Source: Marivibrio halodurans (lineage in GTDB: Bacteria > Pseudomonadota > Alphaproteobacteria > UBA8366 > Aestuariispiraceae). Taken from it: 64,000 bases of DNA. Of the stretch, positions 9,570 through 18,514 are shown piece by piece (position 1 is the first letter of the stretch; each line of letters opens with the position of its first letter). The notes under the pieces are model-generated. The model was not told the DNA's origin. It was given only the letters and a program-made list of their open reading frames with translations, and did not search any database. The DNA is taken from contig NZ_JAGMWN010000004.1 of assembly GCF_017963645.1 (NCBI RefSeq), positions 186,001-250,000 of the forward strand, in the 5' to 3' direction. The position numbers and the translations under genes are program-made.

Positions 9570-11105
9570 ATGCCCCGACCCCAGCGACGCGCCCGCGGCC
9601 GCGAGCGTCGCGATCGCGATCCCGGCATCCGTACCCTGCCCTGGCAATCCGTCGAAAATCCATTTCCCCCCCTGGAACCCCTGAGCGCCGATCAGGTCGA
9701 GGCGATCCACGAGGCCTCGATGGACCTGCTGGAGAATCACGGCATCGAGGTGATGGGCGATGCCGCGCTCGACAGCTTCGCGCGGGCCGGCGCCATGGTC
9801 GATCGCGGAAGCGGTGTCGTACGCCTGGACCGGGGGCTGGTGGCCGAGGCGATCGCGAAGGCGCCGTCCCGCTTCACGCTTACCCCGCGGGAACCGGCGC
9901 ACGCGCTGGAACTGGGCGGTAACCGCATCCATTTCGGGCTGGTCTCCGGCGCGCCGAACCTGCATGACCGGATCAACGGTCGCCGGGCGGGCAATCTCCA
10001 GGACTATATCCGCCTCGTCAGCCTGGGGCAGTGCTTTCCCTGCATCCATTTCCTCGGCTCGCAACCGGCACCGCCGATCGAACTGCCGGCGAACAGCCGG
10101 CATCTCGACATCGCGCGCGCGAACCTCGTCCACACCGACCGCATCTTCCACGCCATCGGTATCGGGGCGGGCCGCGTCGCCGACGCGGTGGAGATGGTGG
10201 CCCGCGCGCGGGGGATGAGCGCGGAGGATCTGGAGAACGACCCCTCCGTCATCACGAACCTCAACATCAACAGCCCGCGCAAGCTGGACGAGGCGATGGC
10301 GGAGGGCTTGATGGAGAGCGCCCGGCGCAATCAGGCGACCATCGTCACCCCCTTCACCCTGATGGGGGCGATGACGCCGGTGACGCTCGCCGCCGCGCTG
10401 ACGCAGCAGAACGCGGAGGCGCTCCTCGGCCTGACGCTGGTGCAGCTTACCCGGCCGGGCGCGCCGATGGTCTATGGCGGCTTCACCTCCAACGTGGACA
10501 TGAAAACGGGCGCCCCCGCCTTCGGCACGCCGGAAAACGCCAAGGCCAATCTGGCCGGCGGTCAATTGGCCCGGCGCTATGGCCTGCCCTACCGGACGAG
10601 CGACTGCAACGCCGCCAACACGGTCGACGCCCAGGCCACCTGGGAGACGATGATGGCCCTGTGGGGCGCCGTCATGGGTCACGGCAATCTGATCTATCAC
10701 GGTGCCGGATGGCTGGAAGGCGGGCTCGTCGCGTCCTTCGAGAAGCTGGTGGTCGATGCGGAAATCCTGCAACACATCATCAGCTTCCTGAAACCGATCG
10801 ACACCTCCCCCGCCGAGATCGCGACGGAGGCCATCGCCGCCGTCGCGCCGGGCGGCCATTTCTTCGGCACGGAGCATACGATGGCGCGCTACGAGACCGC
10901 CTTCTATGCCCCCTTCCTCAGCGATTGGCGCACCCAGGAGAATTGGCGGGAGGACGGCGCCAAGACCGCGACGGAACGCGCGACGGGGGTTTGGCAGCGC
11001 CTGCTGGCGGAATACGAGCCGCCCCCGATGGACCCGGGACGGCTGGAGGCGATCGACGCCTATGTCGCCAAGCGCAAGGAAACCCTGGGCACGGAGGAGC
11101 CCTGA
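9570..11105 (+). CDS. MttB-family methyltransferase (non-pyrrolysine)
   Basis: The protein has 511 aa and matches the trimethylamine methyltransferase (MttB) superfamily, corrinoid-dependent TIM-barrel enzymes that take methyl groups from quaternary or tertiary amines. Recognisable stretches are DLLENHGIEVMGDAALD, FGLVSGAPNLHD and TSDCNAANTVDAQATWETM. No in-frame amber codon interrupts the frame, so this is a non-pyrrolysine member; characterised relatives act on glycine betaine, carnitine or proline betaine. GAGGAG lies about ten bases before the ATG. It follows an amine oxidase and a transporter and precedes fumC. No corrinoid protein gene is seen nearby, so its methyl acceptor would be encoded elsewhere. 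Confidence 0.88.
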   Translation: MPRPQRRARGRERRDRDPGIRTLPWQSVENPFPPLEPLSADQVEAIHEASMDLLENHGIEVMGDAALDSFARAGAMVDRGSGVVRLDRGLVAEAIAKAPSRFTLTPREPAHALELGGNRIHFGLVSGAPNLHDRINGRRAGNLQDYIRLVSLGQCFPCIHFLGSQPAPPIELPANSRHLDIARANLVHTDRIFHAIGIGAGRVADAVEMVARARGMSAEDLENDPSVITNLNINSPRKLDEAMAEGLMESARRNQATIVTPFTLMGAMTPVTLAAALTQQNAEALLGLTLVQLTRPGAPMVYGGFTSNVDMKTGAPAFGTPENAKANLAGGQLARRYGLPYRTSDCNAANTVDAQATWETMMALWGAVMGHGNLIYHGAGWLEGGLVASFEKLVVDAEILQHIISFLKPIDTSPAEIATEAIAAVAPGGHFFGTEHTMARYETAFYAPFLSDWRTQENWREDGAKTATERATGVWQRLLAEYEPPPMDPGRLEAIDAYVAKRKETLGTEEP

Positions 11106-11198
11106 CCCCTCTCCCTTTCCGAACGCACGGTGGCAAGCCCCTACCCGCGCCCCATATGCAGGGAGGACGAGGGACCGATAGCCGCCAAAGAGGGGTTC

Positions 11199-12593
11199 AT
11201 GACCGATACGCGTATCGAGACCGACAGCATCGGCGAAATCGAGGTCGAGGCCGACCGTTACTGGGGCGCGCAGACCGAGCGTTCCCGCCGCAACTTCCGC
11301 ATCGGGGAGGAGCGGATGCCGATGGCGCTGATCCGTGCCTTCGCGATCCAGAAAAAGGCCTGTGCGCTGGCCAACAAGGATTTAGGCGAACTGCCGGCGG
11401 ACATCGCCGAGGCGATCGCCGCCGTCGCCGACGAGATCGTCGCCGGCGGGTTGACGGACCATTTTCCGCTGGTCGTCTGGCAGACCGGCTCCGGCACGCA
11501 AACCAATATGAACCTGAACGAGGTGATCGCGAACCGCGCCTCCGTCCGGCTGGGCGGCGAAATGGGCACGAAGACGCCGGTCCACCCCAACGATCATGTC
11601 AATCGCGGCCAAAGCTCCAACGACAGCATGCCGACCGCGATGGCGATCGCCGTCGGGGTCGAGGCGAACGAACGCCTGCTGCCCGCCCTGAAGCAGTTGC
11701 TGACGAGCCTGGAGGCGAAGGAAAAAGCCTTCGCGGAGATCGTGAAGATCGGCCGTACCCATACCCAGGATGCGACGCCGCTGACCCTCGGCCAGGAATT
11801 CTCCGGCTATGCCCAGCAACTGCGCAACGGCATCGCCCGGATCGAGGCCGCGCTTCCCCGCGCCATGGAACTGGCCCAGGGCGGAACGGCCGTCGGCACC
11901 GGCCTCAACAGCAAGCAGGGCTTCGACCGGCTGGTCGCGGAGAAGGTGGCGGAAGCGACGGGCCTGCCTTTCACCACCGCCCCCAACAAGTTCGAGGCGC
12001 TGGCCGCCCACGACGCGTTGGTCGAGATGTCGGGCGCCCTCAATACGCTGGCCGCCAGCCTGATGAAGATCGCGAACGATATCCGGTTTCTCGGCTCCGG
12101 CCCGCGCTCGGGCCTGGGGGAATTGATCCTGCCGGCGAACGAGCCCGGCTCCTCCATCATGCCGGGCAAGGTGAATCCGACCCAGGCGGAGGCTCTGACC
12201 CAGGTCGCGGCCCAGGTCATGGGCAATCATACGACCGTGACCGTCGCGGGATCGAACGGCCATTTCGAGTTGAACGTCTTCAAGCCGGTGATCGTCCATA
12301 ACGTGTTGCAGTCGATCCGGCTGATCGCGGACGGGGCGGTCAGCTTCGCCGAGCATTGCATCGACGGAATCGAGGCGAACGAAAGCCGCATCGCGGAGTT
12401 GATGCGCCAGTCATTGATGCTGGTGACGGCCCTCAACCCGCATATCGGCTATGACAATGCCGCCAGGATCGCGAAGAAGGCGCATGCGGAGGGCACGACA
12501 CTGAAGGAGGCGGCGGTCGCGCTCGACCTCGTATCGGCGGAGGATTTCGACCGTTGGGTCGATCCGAAGGCGATGATCGGACCGTCGGCCTGA
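11199..12593 (+). CDS. fumC: Fumarate hydratase, class II
   Basis: The 464-aa protein is a class II fumarase of normal length, in the aspartase/fumarase superfamily, acting as a metal-free homotetramer in the TCA cycle. The signature [13 protein letters not shown] is present, along with [20 protein letters not shown] and [21 protein letters not shown], which form the composite active site. The ATG at 11199 follows AGAGGGG; an earlier in-frame ATG at 11130 lacks the conserved sequence. It ends about 20 bp before a strong bidirectional terminator. It is not homologous to the class I enzyme at 468-2129. Confidence 0.96.
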   Translation: MTDTRIETDSIGEIEVEADRYWGAQTERSRRNFRIGEERMPMALIRAFAIQKKACALANKDLGELPADIAEAIAAVADEIVAGGLTDHFPLVVWQTGSGTQTNMNLNEVIANRASVRLGGEMGTKTPVHPNDHVNRGQSSNDSMPTAMAIAVGVEANERLLPALKQLLTSLEAKEKAFAEIVKIGRTHTQDATPLTLGQEFSGYAQQLRNGIARIEAALPRAMELAQGGTAVGTGLNSKQGFDRLVAEKVAEATGLPFTTAPNKFEALAAHDALVEMSGALNTLAASLMKIANDIRFLGSGPRSGLGELILPANEPGSSIMPGKVNPTQAEALTQVAAQVMGNHTTVTVAGSNGHFELNVFKPVIVHNVLQSIRLIADGAVSFAEHCIDGIEANESRIAELMRQSLMLVTALNPHIGYDNAARIAKKAHAEGTTLKEAAVALDLVSAEDFDRWVDPKAMIGPSA

Positions 12594-12619
12594 ACAAATA
12601 GGATTGCGGTGCCTATAAT

Positions 12620-12666
12620 CCCGTTCCGCCGGCCCCGCGTCATCGCGCCCGGGCCGGCGGAACGGG
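12620..12666. terminator. Bidirectional hairpin terminator between fumC and the CheW-globin gene
   Basis: Two perfect 16-nt arms, CCCGTTCCGCCGGCCC at 12620-12635 and its reverse complement at 12651-12666, enclose a 15-nt loop. The flanks are TATAAT on one side and AATTAT on the other. The two adjacent genes converge on it, so it probably ends transcription from both sides. Confidence 0.8.
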
Positions 12667-12671
12667 AATTA

Positions 12672-13670
12672 TCAGCGATCCAGCACCTGATTCCGGAGTG
12701 TTTCGACCGCGCCGAGCACCTCGTGGATCATGTCGTCCGGCACGCCCATCTGATTCAGCGTATCGGCGAGATGGCCGGCGACCGCGATGAAATGCGTGTC
12801 GTCGAGCCCCTGCTCCCGCACCAGCTTTTTATAGGCCGCGCGCATATCGGCCTCGCTGAAGTGCTTCGGGCCGCCCAGCACCTGGGCCATGAAACGCTTC
12901 ATCGTCTTGCTCAGCGCGGCCGTGTCGCGCCCCGCGACGAAGGCATCCAGACGGTCGTCTCCGGCGACCTTTCCCTGCAGGAGATCGACGGCCCCATCGA
13001 CCGCCGCCTCGCCGCCGAGACGTTCATAGAGCGGTGCGGCGTCCGCCGCCGAATCGTCCTCGGCCGAGGAGGCGCGCTTGACGCTGGAGCGGGCGGATTC
13101 CTTGACCGCGCGCGGGCGATCCTTGTCCTTGCTCTTGTCCTTCTTCCGTCCCAGGTCCAGGCGCGGCCGGGTGCGCGTCGGCATGCTGGCGATGAATTCC
13201 TCGTCCAGCACCTTCTCAACATCGAGGACCGCGAGGAGTTGCCCTTCCAGCCGGAAGACGCCGGAACACAGGCGCCGCATGCGCTGGTCCAGCGTGACCG
13301 GCGGCTTATCGAAGGCCGCGCGCGGCAGGGAACGCACATCGCCGATCGAATCGACCAACAGGGTAAAGAGATCGCCATTATGCTCGACCGTGACCGACAT
13401 CAGGCGGTTCTCGCTCGAAACCGGCGGGGCGCCCAGGCATTCGCGCAGATCGATGACGGTGACGATCCGGCCGCGCAGATTGAGGACACCCGCGATAGCG
13501 GAGGGCGCGCGGGGGACTGGCGTGATCTGCGTCGGCTCGACGATATCCTGGACGCGCAGGATCGGGATGCCGAACAGTTGATCGTCCACGATCATCGTGA
13601 CGAGCTGCTCTTCGTCCTCGGCATTCATCTCATGAGACCTTGTCTTATCCGCGACGGCCAGGCTGGACAT
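12672..13670 (-). CDS. CheW-domain protein fused to a truncated-globin-like domain
   Basis: The 332-aa protein has two parts. Residues about 20-165 form a CheW/CheV-type scaffold domain (VDDQLFGIPILRVQDIVEP, VLNLRGRIVTVIDLR), which normally links chemoreceptors to CheA. A charged linker rich in Lys, Arg and Ser follows (about 166-212). Residues about 213-332 align with group 1 truncated hemoglobins: PLYERLGGEAAVDGAVDLL, then DMRAAYKKLVREQGLDDTHF and MGVPDDMIHEVLGAV. At the place of the proximal heme histidine (AHKEL in cyanobacterial GlbN) it has Tyr280, and the B10 Tyr is also absent, so heme binding is doubtful. GGGAGGG precedes the ATG. No other chemotaxis gene is nearby. It may be a sensory adaptor for redox, gas or another signal. 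Confidence 0.8.
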   Translation of the reverse strand: MSSLAVADKTRSHEMNAEDEEQLVTMIVDDQLFGIPILRVQDIVEPTQITPVPRAPSAIAGVLNLRGRIVTVIDLRECLGAPPVSSENRLMSVTVEHNGDLFTLLVDSIGDVRSLPRAAFDKPPVTLDQRMRRLCSGVFRLEGQLLAVLDVEKVLDEEFIASMPTRTRPRLDLGRKKDKSKDKDRPRAVKESARSSVKRASSAEDDSAADAAPLYERLGGEAAVDGAVDLLQGKVAGDDRLDAFVAGRDTAALSKTMKRFMAQVLGGPKHFSEADMRAAYKKLVREQGLDDTHFIAVAGHLADTLNQMGVPDDMIHEVLGAVETLRNQVLDR

Positions 13671-13871
13671 CGTCCATCCCTCCCTTTCTTCATACGATTC
13701 CTAGGAGGATAGCGGACCATCGCGATCCGGTGCCACCCATTCCGTCCCTATATTAGACCTTATCCAGGTTAATATCCTATTGACGCGAATGCCGCCGGTC
13801 CATGCCATCCCGGCATCCGCCCCGTGCCTTTCAGGGCATGGCGACCGAGAAACGAGCGATGGAGACGACGC

Positions 13872-14522
13872 ATGGAGACCACGGCGCGGAATTGGCTGTT
13901 CGACGGGCCGGAGGACGCGACCTGGTGTCTGTGCCTTGCCCATGGGGCGGGCGCGCCGATGGATTCCGCCTTCATGACGGATATCGCCGCGCGCATCGCC
14001 GCGCATGGCATTCGGGTAATCCGCTTCGAATTTCCCTATATGGTCAGGCGCCGTCTGGAAGGAACCCGCCGCCCGCCGGACCGCCAGCCCGTGCTGCTCG
14101 ACGCTTATCGCACCGTCGTTCACGATCTGCGCGCGAACCTCGCCGGCCCGGCATCGGCGCGTCTCGCCATCGGCGGCAAGAGCATGGGGGGACGCATGGC
14201 GAGCCTGATCGCGGCCGAGACCGGGGTGAATGCGCTGATCTGCCTTGGCTATCCATTCCACCCGCCGGGCAAGCCGGAGCGTACCCGAACCGCCCATCTG
14301 GAGACGCTGCGCACGCCCACGCTGATCTGTCAGGGGGAGCGTGACCCGTTCGGCCGGCGGGAGGAGGTCGAGGGCTATGCCCTCTCCCCCCATATCGATC
14401 TTTTCTGGGCACCGGACGGCGACCACGACCTTGCCCCCCGGAAAAAAAGCGGCCTCGACCATGCCGACACCCTGAACGACTCGGCCCGAACGATCGCCGA
14501 ATTTCTAAAGCATTTCGTTTAA
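13872..14522 (+). CDS. Alpha/beta hydrolase, KANL3/Tex30-like
   Basis: The 216-aa protein is a small single-domain alpha/beta hydrolase. The nucleophile elbow is IGGKSMGGRMAS, the acid probably lies in CQGERDPFG and the histidine in DGDHDLAPRK. The oxyanion segment CLAHGAGAPMDSAFM and the overall form match the KANL3/Tex30 type family common in Proteobacteria; its substrate is unknown and probably a carboxyl ester. The ATG at 13872 follows GGAGACG; an earlier in-frame ATG at 13824 has a poor context. It is divergent from the CheW-globin gene, with about 200 bp between their starts. Confidence 0.82.
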   Translation: METTARNWLFDGPEDATWCLCLAHGAGAPMDSAFMTDIAARIAAHGIRVIRFEFPYMVRRRLEGTRRPPDRQPVLLDAYRTVVHDLRANLAGPASARLAIGGKSMGGRMASLIAAETGVNALICLGYPFHPPGKPERTRTAHLETLRTPTLICQGERDPFGRREEVEGYALSPHIDLFWAPDGDHDLAPRKKSGLDHADTLNDSARTIAEFLKHFV

Positions 14523-14628
14523 ACTTTCCTTAAGGGGTTGGACGCTAGAACGCAGTCAGAATTTGGTTGAATGCGGGGCCAGCGCCACAATTGGCGAAAC
14601 GCCGGCCGTGTTGGAGAACCCGGTAGCC

Positions 14629-14928
14629 ATGAACGAGCACAGACTTCTCGCCGCCTATTCCGATCAAGGCGATGGATCACATTCCACCGGATCGGGCTCC
14701 GCCGAACCGCGACCCGACGCCGCCGAAATCAAGAAGCGTTCCGTCGTCATCGCCGGTCATCGAACCAGCATTTCCCTGGAAAACGCCTTCTGGGAAGCGC
14801 TTCGCGAATTGGCCGGCGCGCGTTCGATATCGGTCAACCAATTGGTTACGGAAATCGACCGCGGCCGACGCGGCAATCTGTCGAGCGCGATTCGAACCTA
14901 CGTGCTGCTGGCGAAGACGTCCCGTTGA
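14629..14928 (+). CDS. Ribbon-helix-helix domain protein (RHH_4 type)
   Basis: This 99-aa protein has an unstructured N-terminal third, then KKRSVVIAGHRTSISLENAF and LRELAGARSISVNQLVTEID, which is the ribbon-helix-helix fold of the alphaproteobacterial RHH_4 family. It ends in SSAIRTYVLLAKTSR. Such proteins bind DNA as dimers, but the targets of this family are poorly known. An earlier TTG at 14563 is in frame, and the GGAG before the chosen ATG is rather far (about 14 bases), so the start is uncertain. It converges on the AsmA-like gene, with only 16 bp between the two ends. Confidence 0.8.
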   Translation: MNEHRLLAAYSDQGDGSHSTGSGSAEPRPDAAEIKKRSVVIAGHRTSISLENAFWEALRELAGARSISVNQLVTEIDRGRRGNLSSAIRTYVLLAKTSR

Positions 14929-14944
14929 ACGAGGTCCGCTCGGC

Positions 14945-17900
14945 TTACCGATTCCCGGAAATCCAGCTTCCCGCAGTGCGTACATCGAGGCTTGTCATCG
15001 GGCCCCGCGCCTCAAGTTCGAGATAGGACGAATCTGCCGACGGCTCGCGCACGCTGAATCGAACGTCGAGACGGTCCTCGGCGAGGTCCGCATCGATTCG
15101 ACCGGCTGCCCGCGCGCCCGAGGCCTCGACCGCGAGATCGGGAATGCTCAGATGGCCCGCATCGAGCGTGAAGGTCCCCCCCAGCGCGCCTCCCTCGCCA
15201 CCGAAATAGTCCGAAAGCTTGTTCGCCAGACGCTCGACCTGCGCGACACCGGCCGCCTGACCGGCGGCACCCGGCCGCACGGCGAGGGACGCCCGCCCAT
15301 CAAGACGTCCTTCCCCCGACAGCCCCGCCCAGGGATCGACGAAGCCGACATCCCGGCCGATCAGTCGACCGGTCAATTGCGCCTCTCCATCGACGCGCAC
15401 CAGCGGACCGATATCGCCCACCGCCCTGGCAAGATCGATCGAGGTCAGCCCGCCGCGCAGATCAAGATCGACTCCGCCCGCCGACGCGGCGGCGGCCAGC
15501 CCGGAGACATCCAGTGTCCCGCCAAGCAGGTTCAAACGTGCCGAATCGATCGCGATCGTTCGGGCGGCGTCGAACGGATGGGCGATTCGCGCGACACCCT
15601 GCACCCCATCGAAAGACCGCCCCCGGTTAAGCAACCGCCCCTGCGAGACCTGAAGACGGTACCCCCCCTCCCGCCCCGGGGAAAGAACGCCTCCGAGGGT
15701 GAGTTGATATCGCGCCTCGCCATCGATCGCCTGGGGCCCCGCTCCCAGATCGGCCCGGAACCCAAGACCGGCTGAGTTGCCATCGACCGTGGCGCGCAGA
15801 AATCCGGCCTCCACCGCGCGCGCGCGCTGGGTCCAATGCGGGCTGGCGCCGAAAGCCGCGGCGCTGGTGCCGAGATCGGGACCTTCCACCCGCAGCGCCA
15901 GACGCCAATCGACCCGCGCCTCCTCCACCGGAAACCGCAAAGCGGCGCGCAAGCCGATCGAGGCCACCTGGTCGACCGACAGGGTCACGCGCCGCTCGCC
16001 CTCGCGCGTGCCGAGGGTGAAGCGCGCGCCCTCATAAGCCCTGCGCGCGGCCGTCACCCGGCCGACATCGATATCGAACGCGATGGGGGCGCCAGCCAAG
16101 GCCTTGGCCCAGGCGCTGGCCCGGCTGAAGAATTGCACCATCTCTCCCGCCATGAAGGGGGCGGGGCGCCCGGCATCCGTCACCATGCCCCTCCCGGCCG
16201 CGTCGGCGGCTGGATCGGGGGAGGCCGGATCGGTGCCCGTCGGATCGTCCGACAGATCACCGCGATAGGCATCGATGTTCAGGCTATCGGCGTCGAAATC
16301 GACGGAAAGACGAGGCCCCCCCGTACCGGCTTCGAGATGGGCGGAACCGGACAGCGTCGCCGCGTCGATATCGGCCAGGATATCGCTGACGCGCAGGCTT
16401 TCCCGGTCCAGGACGGCCGAGGCCGACAAACGGACCGAGCGCAGCCGGTCGTCGGGGATGGCGCGAACCCAGGCCTCTTCCTCCCAACCAAGCCATTCGA
16501 GAACACGGCGCGCATCGTCCGATTGTAGCGCCAACTCGCCTTCGAACCGCGGCGCGTCCACGTCGGTGTCGATGAAACCGAAGACCGCCAGATCGGACCC
16601 GCCGGGAAGCAGCGCGCTCGCGCGCTCGATCAGGAGTTCGCCCGACGAGGCGGAGGCCCGTAAGGCCGCCTGCCGAACGACCCCGCCGGGTAGGCGCAGC
16701 GTGTCGGCGGAGATATCGAGCGTGGTGGCGATTCCGTCGAAGGCCCGCGAGGCGGCCGCAATGCTTCGCACCCGCGCCAGCAAGGCGGCGTGGAAAGCGG
16801 CGAAACGCGCGCTCAAGGCTTCCGGGAAGCGCGCGGGATCGTCGAGCGCCAACGGCCCCGCCTCGCCCGCCGGCCGTGTGTCGCCAAGGAGCGCGGGCAA
16901 CGCGGCCTCCGAGCCCAGGGCCTCCCCCTCGCCATCCAGCAAATCCCCCCGGGCGGCCGACGCCGACGGTTCGTCGAGGCGGGTCAGATCGAGCGAGGCG
17001 AGCGACAAGGTCAGGTTCAGACGCGGCCGCCCCGCCAGGGAAAGCCCCAATCCGCCCGTCCCTCTGAGATCATCGGTGGAGGCGCTGGCCTGCTCCAGGC
17101 GGATGGTCTCCTCCGTCCGATCCGCGATCAACCGGCCCTCCAGCGTGACCGCGCCGGGCGCGATCCGTTCCGCCTCCGCCATCACGGCGCCCGGCAACCA
17201 GGGCAACGCGGTCAAGCGGCCGGCTGTAATGCGAAGATCGCCGGCGATACGCCCCCGATCCTCCCCGGAACTACGTCCGGAGAAGCTGAGCCGGGAAACA
17301 CCCTGCGGATTGTCGGCGCGCACATCCGCCGCGCTCAACTCGACCCCGAGGCGTAACCCGTCATCGCGCGCCTGCATCCGGAAGCCACCCGAAAGCCGCC
17401 GCGAGGCGAGCGTGAAGGCGCCATCGAATCCGGTTTCCGCCGCGATGCCGCCGGCCCCCGGACGCACGGATAGCGTACCGTCGACATCGTCGAGCCGCAC
17501 GGCCAGATTCTCGATCGGCGTGCCGCGAAAGACGCCATCGACGATTTCAAAGGGAATGGTGTTGAGCGCATCGGTGCCGCCGAGGAAATTCGGCGCCGCC
17601 GAACCGCCGTCACCGGAGGGCGCGGTCGCCCCGTCCGGCGATGCCCCCTCCGTGGCCGCGATCATTCGGTTGATATGGACTTCCGGTTCGACGAGGCGGA
17701 CGCTTTTCAGGACGATAGAGCCCTTGATCAATTCACGCAGATCGAGCGAGGCGCGAACCCATCGCATGGTGGCCGCCGGCGCGTCCGCCGGGCCCAGCGT
17801 CACCTGGGTCGCGGTCAGGCGCGGACTCGGCAGCAGATCGACGGCGAGATTGCCATCGATCGCCAGGGGCATGTTCAGCCACGCCGCCGCCCCCTGTTCG

Positions 17901-18004
17901 ATGTCAGGTTTCCAGGCATCCCAATCGACGAAACGGGGAGCGATGAAAAGCGCCCCGACAAGCCCGGCGCAGGCCAAGCCAGCCGCCCAATAAAGCCGTT
18001 TCAT
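14945..18004 (-). CDS. AsmA-family protein
   Basis: The protein has 1019 aa and begins with a signal anchor, MKRLYWAAGLACAGLVGALFIAPRFVDWDAWK, followed by the AsmA N-terminal signature (AAAWLNMPLAIDGNLAVDLLPSPRLTATQV). The C-terminal region carries the AsmA-like repeat seen in LQVSQGRLLNRGRSFDG and LNLLGGTLDVSGLAA. AsmA-like proteins sit in the inner membrane with a long periplasmic beta-groove and are linked to phospholipid transfer and outer-membrane assembly. The ATG at 18004 follows GGGAGG. A 40-residue extension is open upstream but lacks conserved features. Convergent with the RHH gene and divergent from the DUF4169 gene. Confidence 0.88.
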   Translation of the reverse strand: MKRLYWAAGLACAGLVGALFIAPRFVDWDAWKPDIEQGAAAWLNMPLAIDGNLAVDLLPSPRLTATQVTLGPADAPAATMRWVRASLDLRELIKGSIVLKSVRLVEPEVHINRMIAATEGASPDGATAPSGDGGSAAPNFLGGTDALNTIPFEIVDGVFRGTPIENLAVRLDDVDGTLSVRPGAGGIAAETGFDGAFTLASRRLSGGFRMQARDDGLRLGVELSAADVRADNPQGVSRLSFSGRSSGEDRGRIAGDLRITAGRLTALPWLPGAVMAEAERIAPGAVTLEGRLIADRTEETIRLEQASASTDDLRGTGGLGLSLAGRPRLNLTLSLASLDLTRLDEPSASAARGDLLDGEGEALGSEAALPALLGDTRPAGEAGPLALDDPARFPEALSARFAAFHAALLARVRSIAAASRAFDGIATTLDISADTLRLPGGVVRQAALRASASSGELLIERASALLPGGSDLAVFGFIDTDVDAPRFEGELALQSDDARRVLEWLGWEEEAWVRAIPDDRLRSVRLSASAVLDRESLRVSDILADIDAATLSGSAHLEAGTGGPRLSVDFDADSLNIDAYRGDLSDDPTGTDPASPDPAADAAGRGMVTDAGRPAPFMAGEMVQFFSRASAWAKALAGAPIAFDIDVGRVTAARRAYEGARFTLGTREGERRVTLSVDQVASIGLRAALRFPVEEARVDWRLALRVEGPDLGTSAAAFGASPHWTQRARAVEAGFLRATVDGNSAGLGFRADLGAGPQAIDGEARYQLTLGGVLSPGREGGYRLQVSQGRLLNRGRSFDGVQGVARIAHPFDAARTIAIDSARLNLLGGTLDVSGLAAAASAGGVDLDLRGGLTSIDLARAVGDIGPLVRVDGEAQLTGRLIGRDVGFVDPWAGLSGEGRLDGRASLAVRPGAAGQAAGVAQVERLANKLSDYFGGEGGALGGTFTLDAGHLSIPDLAVEASGARAAGRIDADLAEDRLDVRFSVREPSADSSYLELEARGPMTSLDVRTAGSWISGNR

Positions 18005-18273
18005 CCGGCCTCCCGTCCTGCTGGTCCCACCCGCTTGGTCCCCCCCGTATCGCCCCTGCCCCCGGGGCTCGGAATCGACCGCGTGTCCGCCCGCGCGCGC
18101 ACCCGGGCGGCCGCCCAAGGGCGCCCGTCCCGTCATTTGCTATCGCGCGGCCTCCCCGCGTGGCGTTAAGATTACCCGAGGGCGACGGTCGATCAACCGT
18201 CGTCACCCGGAGACCGTCACCGAAGCGGCGCCCGCGGACACGGCCGCTTCCTATCCTCGGAGATCCCAGGATC

Positions 18274-18477
18274 ATGGCCGACATCGTCAATCTGAAGACC
18301 TTCCGTAAGGAAAAGGCGCGCCGAGTGAAGGACGCCGAGGCCTCCGCCAACCGGACGAAGTTCGGCCGTACCAAGGCGGATAAGATACGCGAGCGCGAGG
18401 AGGAAGCGCGCGGGCGCGACAAGCACGAGGCCCATAGGATCGTGCGCGACGAGGACAACACCGACCCGGCGCGTTGA
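18274..18477 (+). CDS. DUF4169 family small protein
   Basis: A 67-aa, highly charged protein beginning MADIVNLKTFRKEKARR and continuing FGRTKADKIREREEEARGRDKHEAHR. This matches the alphaproteobacterial DUF4169 family of unknown function, whose members are short and helical and often sit near RHH_4 proteins, as here (14629-14928). I chose the ATG at 18274 because homologous sequence starts there. It converges on the RND efflux gene, with about 37 bp between the ends. Confidence 0.8.
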   Translation: MADIVNLKTFRKEKARRVKDAEASANRTKFGRTKADKIREREEEARGRDKHEAHRIVRDEDNTDPAR

Positions 18478-18514
18478 CGCGGCCCCATACGGCCGGCAGG
18501 CGGGGACGACCGCC

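Noticed and set aside
9570-11105. Pyrrolysine-containing MttB
   Set aside because: There is no in-frame TAG in the gene, so it belongs to the non-pyrrolysine branch.
468-12593. Two fumarases as a gene duplication
   Set aside because: The class I and class II enzymes are unrelated in sequence and fold; this is a common combination, not a duplication.
13735-13790. Imperfect inverted repeat TATTAGACCT/AGGTTAATA in the CheW-globin upstream gap
   Set aside because: It needs a one-base bulge and lies in an A+T-rich tract, so it could be chance; not strong enough to call an operator.
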